A DNA stretch of 64,000 nucleotides from Pinisolibacter aquiterrae (GCF_019160155.1 NZ_JAFNIH010000055.1:1-64000); one strand, 5' to 3'; positions 11,937 through 21,572 are shown, counted from the first letter of the stretch. Numbers and translations: made by a program. The notes: generated from the letters alone by a model not told the origin.

Positions 11937-11977
11937 CTCGTATCGATCGTCGCGATCGCGACCGATCCCGGATCGGA

Positions 11978-13198
11978 TCAGGCCCAGGTGGCCATTTCCT
12001 TTTCCATGTTCTCGGCGACCTTCTGGAGGAAGCCGGTGGTCGACAGCCACTTCTGGTCGGCGCCGACCAGGAGGGCGAGGTCCTTGGTCATGAAGCCGGA
12101 CTCGACGGTGTCGATGCAGACCTTCTCGAGGGTCGAGGCGAACTTCGCCAGATCGGCGTTGTCGTCGAGCTTGGCGCGGTGGGCGAGGCCACGGGTCCAG
12201 GCGAAGATCGAGGCGATGGAGTTGGTGGAGGTCTCCTTGCCCTTCTGATGCTCGCGGTAGTGGCGGGTGACGGTGCCGTGGGCGGCCTCGGCCTCGACGA
12301 CCTTGCCGTCGGGCGTGAGCAGGACCGAGGTCATCAGGCCGAGCGAGCCGAAGCCTTGCGCGACCGTGTCGGACTGGACGTCGCCGTCGTAGTTCTTACA
12401 GGCCCAGATGTAGCCGCCCGACCACTTCATCGCCGAGGCGACCATGTCGTCGATCAGGCGATGCTCGTAGGTGATGCCGAGGGCGGTGAACTGCTCCTTG
12501 AACTCCGCGTCGTAGATCTCCTGGAAGATGTCCTTGAAGCGGCCGTCATAGGCCTTGAGGATGGTGTTCTTGGTCGACAGATAGACCGGCCACTTGCGCA
12601 TGAGGCCGTAGTTCATCGAGGCGCGGGCGAAGTCGCGGATCGAATCGTCGAGGTTGTACATGGCCATGGCGACGCCGGCGCCGGGGGCCTTGTAGACTTC
12701 CTTTTCGATCACGGCGCCGTCTTCACCGACGAACTTGATGGTCAGCGTGCCCTTGCCGGGGAACTTGAAGTCGGTCGCCTTGTACTGGTCGCCGAAGGCA
12801 TGACGGCCGACGACGATCGGCTGGGTCCAGCCGGGGACGAGGCGCGGCACGTTCTTGCAGATGATCGGTTCGCGGAAGATCACGCCGCCGAGGATGTTGC
12901 GGATGGTGCCGTTGGGCGACTTCCACATTTCCTTGAGGTTGAACTCCTTCACGCGGGCCTCGTCCGGCGTGATGGTCGCGCACTTGATGCCGACGCCGTG
13001 CTTCTTGATGGCGTTGGCGGCGTCGATCGTCACCTGGTCGTTGGTGGCGTCGCGGTTCTCGACCGAGAGGTCGTAATACTCGATGTCGAGATCGAGGTAG
13101 GGCAGGATCAGGGTGTCCTTGATCAACTGCCAGATGATGCGGGTCATCTCGTCGCCGTCGAGATCGACGACCGGGTTCGCCACCTTGATCTTCGCCAT
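11978..13198 (-). CDS. icd: NADP-dependent isocitrate dehydrogenase
   Basis: The 406-residue enzyme oxidises isocitrate to 2-oxoglutarate with NADP+ in the TCA cycle. It belongs to the eukaryotic-like homodimeric IDH subfamily common in alphaproteobacteria, shown by the start [20 protein letters not shown], the substrate-binding block [12 protein letters not shown], and [14 protein letters not shown] in the cofactor region. The length is normal. It is monocistronic by position: the MerR gene ends 253 bases upstream behind its own terminator hairpin. Confidence 0.97.
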   Translation of the reverse strand: MAKIKVANPVVDLDGDEMTRIIWQLIKDTLILPYLDLDIEYYDLSVENRDATNDQVTIDAANAIKKHGVGIKCATITPDEARVKEFNLKEMWKSPNGTIRNILGGVIFREPIICKNVPRLVPGWTQPIVVGRHAFGDQYKATDFKFPGKGTLTIKFVGEDGAVIEKEVYKAPGAGVAMAMYNLDDSIRDFARASMNYGLMRKWPVYLSTKNTILKAYDGRFKDIFQEIYDAEFKEQFTALGITYEHRLIDDMVASAMKWSGGYIWACKNYDGDVQSDTVAQGFGSLGLMTSVLLTPDGKVVEAEAAHGTVTRHYREHQKGKETSTNSIASIFAWTRGLAHRAKLDDNADLAKFASTLEKVCIDTVESGFMTKDLALLVGADQKWLSTTGFLQKVAENMEKEMATWA

Positions 13199-13389
13199 AT
13201 GGGTGTCCTCAGCTCACGCGCTCCGGCCCCGGATCCGGCACAGGTCCAGGTGATCGACCGGGAGCGATCAATTGTCGCGGGGGTCCATATCACGGGCGCG
13301 CGAGAGGCGCCAACCCTTGCCTTCGGAGGAGGCCACGATCGGACGGGCGAGGCGGCGTTTCGCGGGTCCGGCGAAGGTCGAAGAGAAGA

Positions 13390-13417
13390 CGGCGCGGACG
13401 AGGGATCGTCCGCGCCG
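13390..13417 (-). terminator. intrinsic terminator of the MerR-family gene
   Basis: A perfect 12-bp stem (CGGCGCGGACGA and its complement) with a 4-base loop lies 34 bases beyond the stop codon of the MerR gene. On the minus strand it is followed by pyrimidine-rich TCTTCTCTT. Confidence 0.75.
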
Positions 13418-13451
13418 CCGGTCGGTGGCGTCGATGGGAGGGCGGTCGGCG

Positions 13452-13868
13452 TCAGGCGCCGGCCGCGATCTCGGCGGTCCAGGCCTCGATCTCGGCGCGG
13501 AGCCTCTCGGCCTCGGCCGCCTCGGCGATCATCTCGGCATGGCGCCGCCGCAGGGCCTCGACGAGACGGGGGCGGAACGCCGCCGCGCCCTCGGTGTCGC
13601 GGACGGCGAGGAGGGCGGCGATGTCGTCGACCGACAGGCCGAAGCGGCGGCAGGTCACGATCAGGCTCAGCCGGGCGACGTCGGCGAGATCATAGAGCCG
13701 GGTGCGGCTGGAGATCCGGCGCGGCGTGATGAGCCCGCGTTCCTCGTAGAAGCGAATGGTGCGGAGCGTGATCCCGAACTTGTCGGCGAGTTCGCCGATC
13801 TGGTGGGGGCGATCTTCCAGCTGCATCACTTCGTTGGTCGGAATCTGGTCGGTAAAGGGAACGAACAC
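13452..13868 (-). CDS. MerR family transcriptional regulator
   Basis: The 138-residue protein has a MerR winged helix-turn-helix at its N-terminus (IGELADKFGITLRTIRFYEE, then RGLITPRR), followed by the second wing/helix (LYDLADVARLSLIVTCRRFGLSV) and a coiled-coil dimerisation helix rich in Ala, Glu and Arg. No Cys-based metal site is visible in the C-terminal part, so a metal sensor is unlikely. The GTG at 13868 has AAGGAGG about 10 bases upstream; an ATG at 13826 would give a 124-residue protein starting MQLEDRP. The ligand and targets are unknown. The 430-base region upstream contains direct repeats and may include autoregulatory sites. Confidence 0.88.
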   Translation of the reverse strand: MFVPFTDQIPTNEVMQLEDRPHQIGELADKFGITLRTIRFYEERGLITPRRISSRTRLYDLADVARLSLIVTCRRFGLSVDDIAALLAVRDTEGAAAFRPRLVEALRRRHAEMIAEAAEAERLRAEIEAWTAEIAAGA

Positions 13869-14299
13869 GGCGACGACTCTCCTCCTTAGGGAACCCGGCG
13901 TCGACGTGGGGGAGACGGACGCGGCAGGCTCGATGACGGAAACATGAGATAGGTGAAAACGAAATCACAGATCGAAACCGTAGCTTCCGTTACGTGATAC
14001 CGTTACGTCGAAAACGGATATCCACCACATATGATTGATATTAAATGAAAAAATTGCGTTTCATGAAACCGTTTCCTGGATCCTCCGTGGCGTCCGCTCC
14101 AGGGGTGTCCGGCGGGTGTTACCTGGCGTTTCATGCATTTTCAGCGTGCTTCGCTCTTGTGAATGAAAACGATTTCATTGAATCCAGTGCGTGAGGGTGC
14201 GCTTCCCGCGGCGTCGGGAGGGGTCGTTCGCGGGCGCGCGTCATGGGCGGCGCGGGCGCGGGGGGAGGGGTCTCGGCCACGGCGTTCGGCGGTGGCGGT
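13869..14299. other. A/T-rich intergenic region with repeat and operator-like motifs
   Basis: These 431 bases are visibly richer in A/T than their surroundings. They contain a direct repeat CCGTTACGT (13987-13995 and 14000-14008, spacing 13 bases) and two dyads resembling LacI/GalR-family operators: TGAAACCGTTTCCT (14064-14077) and TGAAAACGATTTCA (14164-14177). The MerR gene reads away from this region, while the TPR gene on the other side ends into it. No open frame has good coding support. Confidence 0.45.
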
Positions 14300-16072
14300 T
14301 CACTGGGTCGGGACGCGCAGGCCGGCGGCCTCGAGGTCGATCATCAGGCGATCGATCACCGCGTGCGAGAAGCCTCGGTGGCGGAAGAAGGCGCGGGGCG
14401 CGGTCGTGAAGCTCGGTTCCAGTTCGGCGATCTCGGCGAGCGCGGCGGTGGCGGCGGCATCGTCGTCGCGGCGGTGGGCGCGGATCGCGACGGCGGTCAG
14501 ATAGAGCGCCGAGCGGGTTCCCTCGAAATAGGCGACGCGGCGGTCGGCCTCGACGGTGCGATCGAGATTGTTGAGGGCGACGAACGTATAGAACTGCAGC
14601 CACTTGGGCGGGCGGGCGAGATTGGCCTCGGCGCGGCGCAGGCGCGCGAGCGCCTCCTCGTAACGGCCGAGGCTGACGAGCGCGGCGCCGTCGCCGCCGA
14701 CGGCGTTCATGTCCTCGGGATTGAGCATGACCGCGCGCGCGCCGGCCTCGACGGCGGCGGCGGCGTCGCCTTCGATCAACAGGAGATTCTGGAGAACCTG
14801 ATAGGGACCGGAGGAGTTCGGGGAGATGAGAATGGCGCGACGCAGCATCCGTTCCGCCCGTGCCAACGCATCGGCCGGCTTCGGCGCGAGGCCCAATCGG
14901 TATTCCCCGAGATAGGCCGCCCCGAGCAGGGTCGCGGCCGGGGCGAGGCGGGGATTGTCGGCGACGATCGGCTCGAGGCAGTGGCGCGCCGCGCCGAGCG
15001 CGTCGGCGGAGGCCTCGAGTTCGAAGGCCCAGGCGTGCGTGAAGCAGGTCAATTCGGGAGTGAGATCGGGGAGATTGGCGAGGTCGTGCGAGATCACGCC
15101 GTGGAGTTGGACGACGTCGCGCAGGAGCGCCAGATCCGGCGGGGTGGCGAGCGGATCGTCGGGCGCGGCGAGGGGGACGTCGACGGTGCCGAGGCGCAGG
15201 GCGCCGGAGGCGAGGATGCGTTCGTCGCCGGCGTGCGACAGCCGGTAATAGGCGTTGGTGGCGCTGCCGTCTTGCGAGAGGAGCACGCCCAGCACGTAGA
15301 GCGGCTGGCCGTCGGGGGCGGGATAGTCGGGCGAGCGGCGGGTCAGGACGATGGTGTCGTCGAAGTGCCGGGCGAAGCTCTCCAGGCGGTTGCGATAGAT
15401 GTCGGCATCGAGGGCGGTCATGGAGGCGCGCGTCTCGACGTCGATCCTGAGGAGCGGCAGCACGCGCGACGCGTCGAGGCCGTGGCGGTCTTCGACGGCC
15501 GGGCGCGCCGCGTCGCGGGTCTCCACCGGGGTCGCGGCCTCCTGGAGGCGATGCCACAGCTGCCAGCCGCCGAAGCCGAGGGCGACGCCGATCAGGGCGG
15601 CGAGCGCGATCGAGACCGCCGAACGCCCGAGGCCGTAGACGCGCCGTCCGAGCGGCGGGCGGCGGCGTGGCGGGGCCACGTCGACCACCGGCGCGGCCGG
15701 CGTGTCGGCGGCGGGGGCCGCCTCGGAGGCCTCCGGCGGGGCGCAGTCGACGAAGACGGGAACGTAATTCCCCAGCGGCAGGTCGATGCGTATCGGCGAA
15801 TCGGCGCCGGCCGTCTCGTAATGGCGCCGGAGCGCCTGACGCAGGCGACGGGCCTGGACGCGCACGACCGGGCTGTCGTTGGGATCGAAGCTCTCGGGGC
15901 GGTCGAGGGCGCCGACGGCGATCGTATAGGCCTTGAGCCGGTCCTCGCGGCCGGCCAGGGTCTCCTCGACGACGAAGCGCAGGAAGGCCGACAGCATCGG
16001 CGACGCGACGAAGGCATCGGAGGCGAGGACGCGTCCGAGTTCGTCTCTGATGGCATCGTCGCGGCCACTCAT
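14300..16072 (-). CDS. membrane-anchored TPR protein with N-terminal signalling-type domain
   Basis: The 590-residue protein begins with a domain found in many alphaproteobacterial TPR and cyclase-like proteins (RDELGRVLASDAFVASPMLSAFLRFVV, then RPESFDPNDSPVVRVQARRL). A Pro/Ala linker and one transmembrane helix follow (about residues 150-172, SAVSIALAALIGVALGFGG). The remaining 400 residues are helical repeats of TPR type (for example ARAVMLNPEDMNAVGGDGAALVSLGRYEEAL). This topology suggests a cytoplasmic sensory or DNA-binding-like head and a periplasmic TPR domain for protein contacts, though the role is unknown. It is divergent from trmJ. A near-palindromic GAAAACGTTTC lies close to the shared upstream region. 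Confidence 0.75.
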   Translation of the reverse strand: MSGRDDAIRDELGRVLASDAFVASPMLSAFLRFVVEETLAGREDRLKAYTIAVGALDRPESFDPNDSPVVRVQARRLRQALRRHYETAGADSPIRIDLPLGNYVPVFVDCAPPEASEAAPAADTPAAPVVDVAPPRRRPPLGRRVYGLGRSAVSIALAALIGVALGFGGWQLWHRLQEAATPVETRDAARPAVEDRHGLDASRVLPLLRIDVETRASMTALDADIYRNRLESFARHFDDTIVLTRRSPDYPAPDGQPLYVLGVLLSQDGSATNAYYRLSHAGDERILASGALRLGTVDVPLAAPDDPLATPPDLALLRDVVQLHGVISHDLANLPDLTPELTCFTHAWAFELEASADALGAARHCLEPIVADNPRLAPAATLLGAAYLGEYRLGLAPKPADALARAERMLRRAILISPNSSGPYQVLQNLLLIEGDAAAAVEAGARAVMLNPEDMNAVGGDGAALVSLGRYEEALARLRRAEANLARPPKWLQFYTFVALNNLDRTVEADRRVAYFEGTRSALYLTAVAIRAHRRDDDAAATAALAEIAELEPSFTTAPRAFFRHRGFSHAVIDRLMIDLEAAGLRVPTQ

Positions 16073-16212
16073 TCCGGTTCCCCGACGGAAGATACGGAAT
16101 GTCCGTCTCCGAAAACGTTTCTGTCAACCGATCTCTCCGGCGAAGGGGGCGTCGACAGGGCGGGTGCGATGGGGTAGGCCTCGGCGCTTCCCCTTCGTGC
16201 CGGAGAGAGGTG

Positions 16213-17034
16213 ATGACGGACGTCCAGGGCGCCATGGTCGATGGCGAGGCGGTTCGACCGCCGGTGATCGTGCTGGTCGAGACGCAGATGGGTGAGAACA
16301 TCGGCGCGGCGGCGCGGGCGATGGCGAATTTCGGGCTGAGAGAGCTGCGTCTCGTCAAGCCGCGCGACGGCTGGCCCAACGAGAAGGCGCGGGCGGCGGC
16401 CTCGCGCGGCGACGCGATCATCGACGACGTGCGACTCTACGACACGCTCGCCGAGGCCATTTCCGATCTCGAGCTGGTCTTCGCCACGACGGCGCGGCCG
16501 CACGACATCGCCAAGGAGGTGGAGAGCCCGGCGGTCGCGGCCCACTCGCTGATGCAGGCGGCGCGGACCGGGGCGGCGACGGGGCTCGTCTTCGGGCGCG
16601 AGAAGTGGGGGCTCACCTCCGACGAGGTCGGCCTGTGCGATCGCATCGTCACCATTCCCGTCGATCCGGTCTTCGCCTCGCTCAACATCGCCCAGGCGGT
16701 GATGGTCAACGTCTACGAATGGCGGCGTCAGGTGTTGGGCGACGCCAGTTGGACGCCCTTCGGAGAGAAGGAACGCTCGCCGCAGGCCAGCAAGGGCGAC
16801 GTCTTCGCCTTCTTCGAGCATCTCGAGGGCGCGCTCGACGCGGTGGAGTTCTTCCGGCCCGAGTCGAAGCGCCAGCACATGATCCGCAATCTCAGGCAGA
16901 TCTTCCAGAAGGCGCGGCTCTCCGAGCAGGAGGTGCGCACGCTGCGCGGCGTCATCGCGGCGCTGGAGCGGCGGCCGACCCGGCTCGATCAGGCGCGCGC
17001 CGAGCTGGAGAGACGCGAACGCGACGAGGAGTGA
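16213..17034 (+). CDS. trmJ: tRNA (cytidine/uridine-2'-O-)-methyltransferase TrmJ
   Basis: The 273-residue protein is a SpoU/SPOUT-class RNA methyltransferase. It has motif 1 (ENIGAAARAMANFGL), motif 2 (GLVFGREKWGLTSDE) and motif 3 (IVTIPVDPVFASLNIAQAV), which form the knotted SAM site. The TrmJ-type C-terminal helical extension (HMIRNLRQIFQKARLSEQEVRTLRGV) separates it from TrmL. It methylates the ribose at position 32 of tRNAs. The ATG at 16213 has GAGAGAGG immediately upstream. murI follows on the same strand after 213 bases. Confidence 0.93.
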   Translation: MTDVQGAMVDGEAVRPPVIVLVETQMGENIGAAARAMANFGLRELRLVKPRDGWPNEKARAAASRGDAIIDDVRLYDTLAEAISDLELVFATTARPHDIAKEVESPAVAAHSLMQAARTGAATGLVFGREKWGLTSDEVGLCDRIVTIPVDPVFASLNIAQAVMVNVYEWRRQVLGDASWTPFGEKERSPQASKGDVFAFFEHLEGALDAVEFFRPESKRQHMIRNLRQIFQKARLSEQEVRTLRGVIAALERRPTRLDQARAELERRERDEE

Positions 17035-17247
17035 TCCGAAAACGGGACGGAAGCCGTTCTTTCGTCTTCATTTTCCGTCAATCTTTCCTCAACCTCGCCT
17101 TAACCACGCTCGGCTAGAACTCGTCTCGGGGCCGGGCGAAAGAAGGTTCTGCGTCGCGCCCGCGCCCCGCCTCTCTCCCGCATCGTCGCGGGACGAGACG
17201 CAACCGGACCCGCACGGCGACGCCGAGCCTGTCGTCCGGATGCCTCG

Positions 17248-18072
17248 ATGAACGCTCCCGCGTCCTCCGCCCTTCCCGCGATCACCGTCACCGGCCGGTC
17301 CCCGCGCGTCCTGGTCTTCGACAGCGGCGTCGGGGGCCTGTCGGTCCTGCGCGAGATCCGCGCGGCGCGGCCGGACGCCGATCTGATCTATGTGGCGGAC
17401 GACGCCGGCTTTCCCTACGGCGATTGGGAGGAGGCGGCGTTGACGGCGCGGATCGTCGCGCTCGCCGACGATCTCGTCGCCGCCCATGCGCCGGATCTCT
17501 TCGTGGTGGCCTGCAACACGGCGGCGACGCTGGTGCTGCCGTCGTTGCGCATGCGCCATTCGCTTCCCTTCGTCGGCACCGTGCCGGCGATCAAGCCGGC
17601 GGCGGCCTCGACCAGGTCCGGGATGATCTCGGTGCTGGCGACGCCGGGGACAGTGAAGCGCGACTATACCCATGCCCTGATCGACACCTACGCCAGCCAC
17701 GTCGATGTGACGCTGGTCGGCTCGACCCGGCTGGCGCGGCTGGCGGAGGCCTTCATGGCGGGGGAGGCGATCGCCGACGCCGCCGTCGCGGCGGAGATCC
17801 GGCCCTGTTTCAAGCGGCGCAAGGGCAAGCGCACCGACCGGGTGGTGCTCGCCTGCACCCATTATCCGTTTCTCCTCGAGCACTTCCGCCGGTTGGCGCC
17901 GTGGGAGGTCGAATGGATCGATCCGGCGCCGGCGATCGCGCGGCGGGTGGTGGCCCTGATCGGCCCGGCCGAGGGCCGGGTCGGGCGGGGACGGGCGATC
18001 TTCACCTCGGGACGGGCGCCGGCGGCGCCTCTCGCGCGCTTCATGGCCGAGTTCGGGCTCGAAACCGCCTGA
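17248..18072 (+). CDS. murI: glutamate racemase
   Basis: The 274-residue enzyme makes D-glutamate for peptidoglycan. The signature VLVFDSGVGGLSVLREI lies near the N-terminus. Both catalytic cysteines are present: VACNTAATLVLP in the first lobe and ACTHYPFLLEHF in the second. About 20 residues precede the conserved start, and no better internal start is apparent. The trmJ-murI order is common in Rhizobiales. Confidence 0.95.
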   Translation: MNAPASSALPAITVTGRSPRVLVFDSGVGGLSVLREIRAARPDADLIYVADDAGFPYGDWEEAALTARIVALADDLVAAHAPDLFVVACNTAATLVLPSLRMRHSLPFVGTVPAIKPAAASTRSGMISVLATPGTVKRDYTHALIDTYASHVDVTLVGSTRLARLAEAFMAGEAIADAAVAAEIRPCFKRRKGKRTDRVVLACTHYPFLLEHFRRLAPWEVEWIDPAPAIARRVVALIGPAEGRVGRGRAIFTSGRAPAAPLARFMAEFGLETA

Positions 18073-18228
18073 AGGCCCGTCTCGAAGGACCGGCCGGGTC
18101 GGCCCCTCGATCCGTTCGGAAGCGACATTCGCGCATAAGTAGTCGAAATGCCGCTCCGACCTCGAGATTTCTTAAAGCCTTCGGTTGTACTCCCCTCTGG
18201 AATTCTTCAATGACGAAGTGGTGCGGGC

Positions 18229-19350
18229 ATGTCGCGATCGGGATTCTCCGTGCTCGTAGGGCTCGTGTTCACCGCGGGTTTCGTCGGAACGGCGCTGTAT
18301 CAGATGCCGTCCGATGGCCGGTCGATCCGTGCCCTGCTCGTCCCCAAGGTCGAGTGCGACGCGGCGGAGGATCTCTGCCGCAAGCGTCTGCGTGCTCAGG
18401 CTCAGCTCTATTTCGGCGCCGATGATTCCGGCTCTGCGGTGAACGTGTTGCGTCCTCTGGCTCTGGCCGGCGATGCCGTGGCGGCGTTTCAACTGGGGTG
18501 GCATCACGAAGAGGTCTATCGGGCCGGCGTCGGCCGACGGCTGGAGGCCGGGTCCACGTTGCCCGAGGTGAGGGTCCATGGCCCGGACGCGTTGCCCGAG
18601 GGCGAGGCCTTCGAGGCGCTGATCGAGGCCCGCTCGGCTCCGGCCGACGCGAAGGAGGCCCTCGACGCCGCTCGCGCCCTGGCGCTCCTGTGGTACGCGC
18701 AGGCCGCGCGCAAGGGGTTCGCGCCGGCCGCCAACAATCTCGGCTCGATGTATCAGTTCGGCCTTCTGGGGCGACGCGACGAGGTCGCCGCGCGCCGGTG
18801 GTATCTCGTCGCCTACGACGCCGGATCCCCGGTCGCGGCCTATAATCTCGAGCGGCTGCGGATCATGGGCTACCAGGATCGCGCGATCGAATGCACCGAA
18901 CGGGCGGGGGGCGGATGGCTGCCGTTGGTTCGGGCGCCGAACCGCGACGACATGTTCGACGACGTCCTGATGCACACGCGCTTTCGCGGGCGAGGCGTCA
19001 GCCGCGCCATGAGGGATCTTCTGGCGACGCAGGTGAGTCGTTTCGTCTCGCCGCAGGCGTGGGCCGACGAGATCACCGCGCCGCCGCGCACTCCCGGCCT
19101 CTGGACGGGTCTGGTCGACGAGGTGAAATACGGCGAGCCGAAGTGGGACTTCGACGACGAGGATCCCGCCGCCGGGCAGAAGCCCCTGCCGACCTTCGAG
19201 GAGGCGCGCGCCGCGAGCGTCGCTCGGGATCTGCGGACGGGCGATTGTTCCGGCGCGCGCCCGGATCCGCGGTCCCGCCGCGTTCAGGCGATGCAGGTGG
19301 AGATGGAGGAGCAACTGCAGGAGATCGCGGCGAAGCGGTCGGCGCATTGA
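18229..19350 (+). CDS. Sel1/TPR-repeat protein, probably secreted or membrane-anchored
   Basis: The 373-residue protein starts with a hydrophobic segment (FSVLVGLVFTAGFVGTALY, residues 6-24) that could be a signal peptide or anchor. Sel1-like repeats are visible, for example ALLWYAQAARKGFAPAANNLGSMYQFGLLG and VAARRWYLVAYDAGSPVAAYNLERL. Such solenoids mediate protein contacts in the periplasm. The C-terminal third is charged, ending in a glutamine/glutamate-rich helix. The exact function is unknown. The ATG at 18229 is in-frame with the hydrophobic start. Confidence 0.7.
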   Translation: MSRSGFSVLVGLVFTAGFVGTALYQMPSDGRSIRALLVPKVECDAAEDLCRKRLRAQAQLYFGADDSGSAVNVLRPLALAGDAVAAFQLGWHHEEVYRAGVGRRLEAGSTLPEVRVHGPDALPEGEAFEALIEARSAPADAKEALDAARALALLWYAQAARKGFAPAANNLGSMYQFGLLGRRDEVAARRWYLVAYDAGSPVAAYNLERLRIMGYQDRAIECTERAGGGWLPLVRAPNRDDMFDDVLMHTRFRGRGVSRAMRDLLATQVSRFVSPQAWADEITAPPRTPGLWTGLVDEVKYGEPKWDFDDEDPAAGQKPLPTFEEARAASVARDLRTGDCSGARPDPRSRRVQAMQVEMEEQLQEIAAKRSAH

Positions 19351-19575
19351 GGCGCCGATGGCGCGCATGCGGTTGACTCCGACCCGCGTGGCGCCTATAG
19401 CCGTCGCAGCTTCGCGGGCCTCGACGGTCCGCGAAGTCATTTCACGTGCACCCGTGGATCCCCCCGAACGCTCGGAGGCGGAACCTGTCGGCGCCCCCGG
19501 GCGCAGAGGAGGGCGCGCTCTCGAAGAAACGAGCGGACGGGAAACCGTTTCCGCGCCAACCAACGTGAGACCGCG

Positions 19576-20193
19576 ATGTCGAAGCGTCATTCTGCGAAAT
19601 TCAAGATCGACCGCCGCATGGGCCAGAACATCTGGGGCCGCGGCAAGTCCCCGGTCGCCAAGCGCGAGTACGGTCCCGGCCAGCACGGCCAGCGCCGCAA
19701 GGGCAAGCTCTCGGACTTCGGCGTTCAGCTGAAGGCCAAGCAGAAGCTCAAGGGCTACTACGGCAACATCTCCGAGAAGCAGTTCAAGCGCACCTATCAG
19801 GAAGCGATGCGTCTGAAGGGCGACTCGTCGGAGAACCTGATCGGCCTGCTCGAGCGCCGTCTCGACGCGGTGGTCTATCGCGCCAAGTTCGTGCCGACCG
19901 TGTTCGCCTCGCGCCAGTTCATCAACCACGGCCACGTCAAGGTGAACGGCCGTCGTGTGAACGTGGCGTCCTATCGCTGCAAGGTCGGCGACGTCATCGA
20001 GGTCAAGGAGAGCTCCAAGCAGCTCGCCCTGGTGCTCGAGGCCGTCCAGTCGGGCGAGCGCGACACGCCGGAGTACATCGAGGTCGATCACAACAAGATG
20101 GTCGCCAAGTTCCAGCGCATCCCGTCGCTCTCCGACGTGCCCTATCCGGTGCAGATGGAGCCGAACCTGGTCGTCGAATTCTATTCGCGCTGA
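19576..20193 (+). CDS. rpsD: 30S ribosomal protein S4 (uS4)
   Basis: The 205-residue protein matches the alphaproteobacterial uS4, beginning [20 protein letters not shown] and containing the S4 RNA-binding domain ([20 protein letters not shown] ... [20 protein letters not shown]). It initiates assembly of the 30S body by binding 16S rRNA. It stands alone here, away from other ribosomal genes, as is normal for this class, and ends at a strong terminator. Confidence 0.98.
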   Translation: MSKRHSAKFKIDRRMGQNIWGRGKSPVAKREYGPGQHGQRRKGKLSDFGVQLKAKQKLKGYYGNISEKQFKRTYQEAMRLKGDSSENLIGLLERRLDAVVYRAKFVPTVFASRQFINHGHVKVNGRRVNVASYRCKVGDVIEVKESSKQLALVLEAVQSGERDTPEYIEVDHNKMVAKFQRIPSLSDVPYPVQMEPNLVVEFYSR

Positions 20194-20214
20194 TCGGTTC
20201 GAAGACGAGACATG

Positions 20215-20246
20215 CGAAGGCCGCCGAAGCGATTCGGCGGCCTTCG
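20215..20246 (+). terminator. intrinsic terminator of rpsD
   Basis: A perfect 14-bp stem (CGAAGGCCGCCGAA and its complement) with the 4-base loop GCGA starts 21 bases after the rpsD stop codon. The following bases (TCGTCGTTTC) are only moderately T-rich. Confidence 0.85.
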
Positions 20247-20383
20247 TCGTTTCATGGGGGCTTTCGTCGTTTCACGCCGGCCGTGTCGTCCGCGAGGCGA
20301 TGGCCACGGCTCAACGAGGCCGGACCCGTGGGTTCGACCTCGTCGTCTGTCAGCGATCGGCTCTCAGAAGACCGTCGGTGCGA

Positions 20384-20608
20384 TCAGGCGCAGCGGCAGG
20401 GTCGCGTCCACGGCCGCACGGCGGCGAGTCGGACGGCGTGATCGCGCAGGAAACTCTCGACGTTTTCTCGACGCAGTTGGTCGGAACGGAATACGAGGTC
20501 CATCATCGGATCGGAGAGGAGTTCCGTCAGCGTCGGCTCGATGCAGGGATCGGTCCAGTCGCGCAGATCCGCGACGGTCTCGGGGGTGTAGGATGCACTC
20601 CGTCCCAT
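20384..20608 (-). CDS. small conserved hypothetical protein
   Basis: The 74-residue product starts MGRSASYTPETVADLRDWTD and contains LLSDPMMDLVFRSDQLRREN. This is the pattern of a group of short Rhizobiales proteins with an SDP(M/I)(M/V) core, which I recognise only loosely. The ATG at 20606-20608 is preceded by GGAGAAGAG, a good ribosome binding site, which supports translation. It is convergent with rpsD. Confidence 0.55.
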   Translation of the reverse strand: MGRSASYTPETVADLRDWTDPCIEPTLTELLSDPMMDLVFRSDQLRRENVESFLRDHAVRLAAVRPWTRPCRCA

Positions 20609-21057
20609 GGCTCTTCTCCTCTCGCGGTCGGCGAGCATTTCGCTCCCGACGTCCTCGCGAATTCTCCTTCCGATGTCGATTGCCGCGTCCCTCGACGGGG
20701 CGGGGCGGTGCGTTCGAGTGAATGGACGCCCTGCGACTAGACCAGCCTCGTGACGACCGTGTGACGGAGGTCATGGTTCGAGGGGGACTGCCGGTAGGCG
20801 GTTATGCCGAGAGGGAACCGAAGGATGCCAGCGACCACGCTCTCGACGTCTTCGAGGATGTCATCCTTTCGTCTGGCAGACAACGGAAATCATTGCACAC
20901 GATTGCGTGTACGCGGAACGTGGTTTCTCGGAGACGATCCCGGCGAGACGAGGATTCCGGGGTGCGACGCGCGGCGCTCGAGGGCTGACGGCGGCGGCGC
21001 GATGGCCTATGGTCGGGGCGGCGCCCATGGAGGGCGCGGGATACGCCGGAGAGTGAG
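20609..21057. other. intergenic region upstream of the Fur-family gene
   Basis: About 450 bases lie between two divergent genes. Short open frames on both strands overlap each other and have no good start signals. The region probably holds the promoters of the 74-residue protein and the Fur-family regulator, but no operator (for instance a Zur/Fur palindrome) was clear by eye. Confidence 0.4.
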
Positions 21058-21522
21058 ATGGCGCGACCTCGGTCGGCGACCGACGATGCGGTCTTCACGG
21101 TGCTCACCGAGGCGGCGACGCCGATGAGCGCCTATCAGGTCCTGGACCGGCTGCGGCCGGAAGGCATCCAGTCGCCGCCGGTGGTCTATCGCGCGCTGGA
21201 GCGGCTGGAGAAGGCCGGGCGCATTCATCGTCTCGAGGGGCTCAACGCCTATTTCGCCTGTTGTGGCCGGGATCATGCCAAGGGCACGGTCTTCGCCGTC
21301 TGCACCCGCTGCAAGCGGGTCGAGGAATGGTCGGGCGAGGGGATCGACGCGCTGATCGGCGCGGAGGCGGCGCGATCCGGCTTCGCCGTCAGCGGGCGGA
21401 CGATCGAGGTGCGGGGTCTCTGCGCGGCCTGTCGCGGCGAGGCGGTGGAGGAGGAGACCCGCGGTCTCCACAGCCACGGCCCGGGCTGCGGCTGCGGGCA
21501 CGGCCACGAACACGAACACTGA
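21058..21522 (+). CDS. Fur family transcriptional regulator, possibly Zur
   Basis: The 154-residue protein has the Fur winged helix (MSAYQVLDRLRPEGIQSPPVVYRALERL) and dimerisation domain with the paired structural-zinc motifs CTRC and CAAC. The C-terminus is a Cys/His-rich tail (HSHGPGCGCGHGHEHEH) that could bind or buffer zinc or nickel. The sequence is closer to Zur-type than to iron-responsive Fur, because it lacks the extended HHDHxxC motif. No zinc transporter gene is adjacent. A terminator hairpin follows about 20 bases after the stop. Confidence 0.85.
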   Translation: MARPRSATDDAVFTVLTEAATPMSAYQVLDRLRPEGIQSPPVVYRALERLEKAGRIHRLEGLNAYFACCGRDHAKGTVFAVCTRCKRVEEWSGEGIDALIGAEAARSGFAVSGRTIEVRGLCAACRGEAVEEETRGLHSHGPGCGCGHGHEHEH

Positions 21523-21544
21523 CGGTGTCGTCGCGACGAATCGA

Positions 21545-21572
21545 AAAGGCCGGGGATCGCTCCCCGGCCTTT
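21545..21572. terminator. bidirectional terminator between the Fur-family gene and grxD
   Basis: A perfect 12-bp stem (AAAGGCCGGGGA and its complement) with loop TCGC lies between convergent genes. The arm ends in TTT on the plus strand and in TTTT on the minus strand, so both genes can use it. Confidence 0.85.

Noticed and set aside
20722-20988. An 88-codon plus-strand frame in the gap before the Fur-family gene
   Set aside because: No ribosome binding site or recognisable motif, and overlapping frames on the other strand look equally plausible, so there is no coding evidence.
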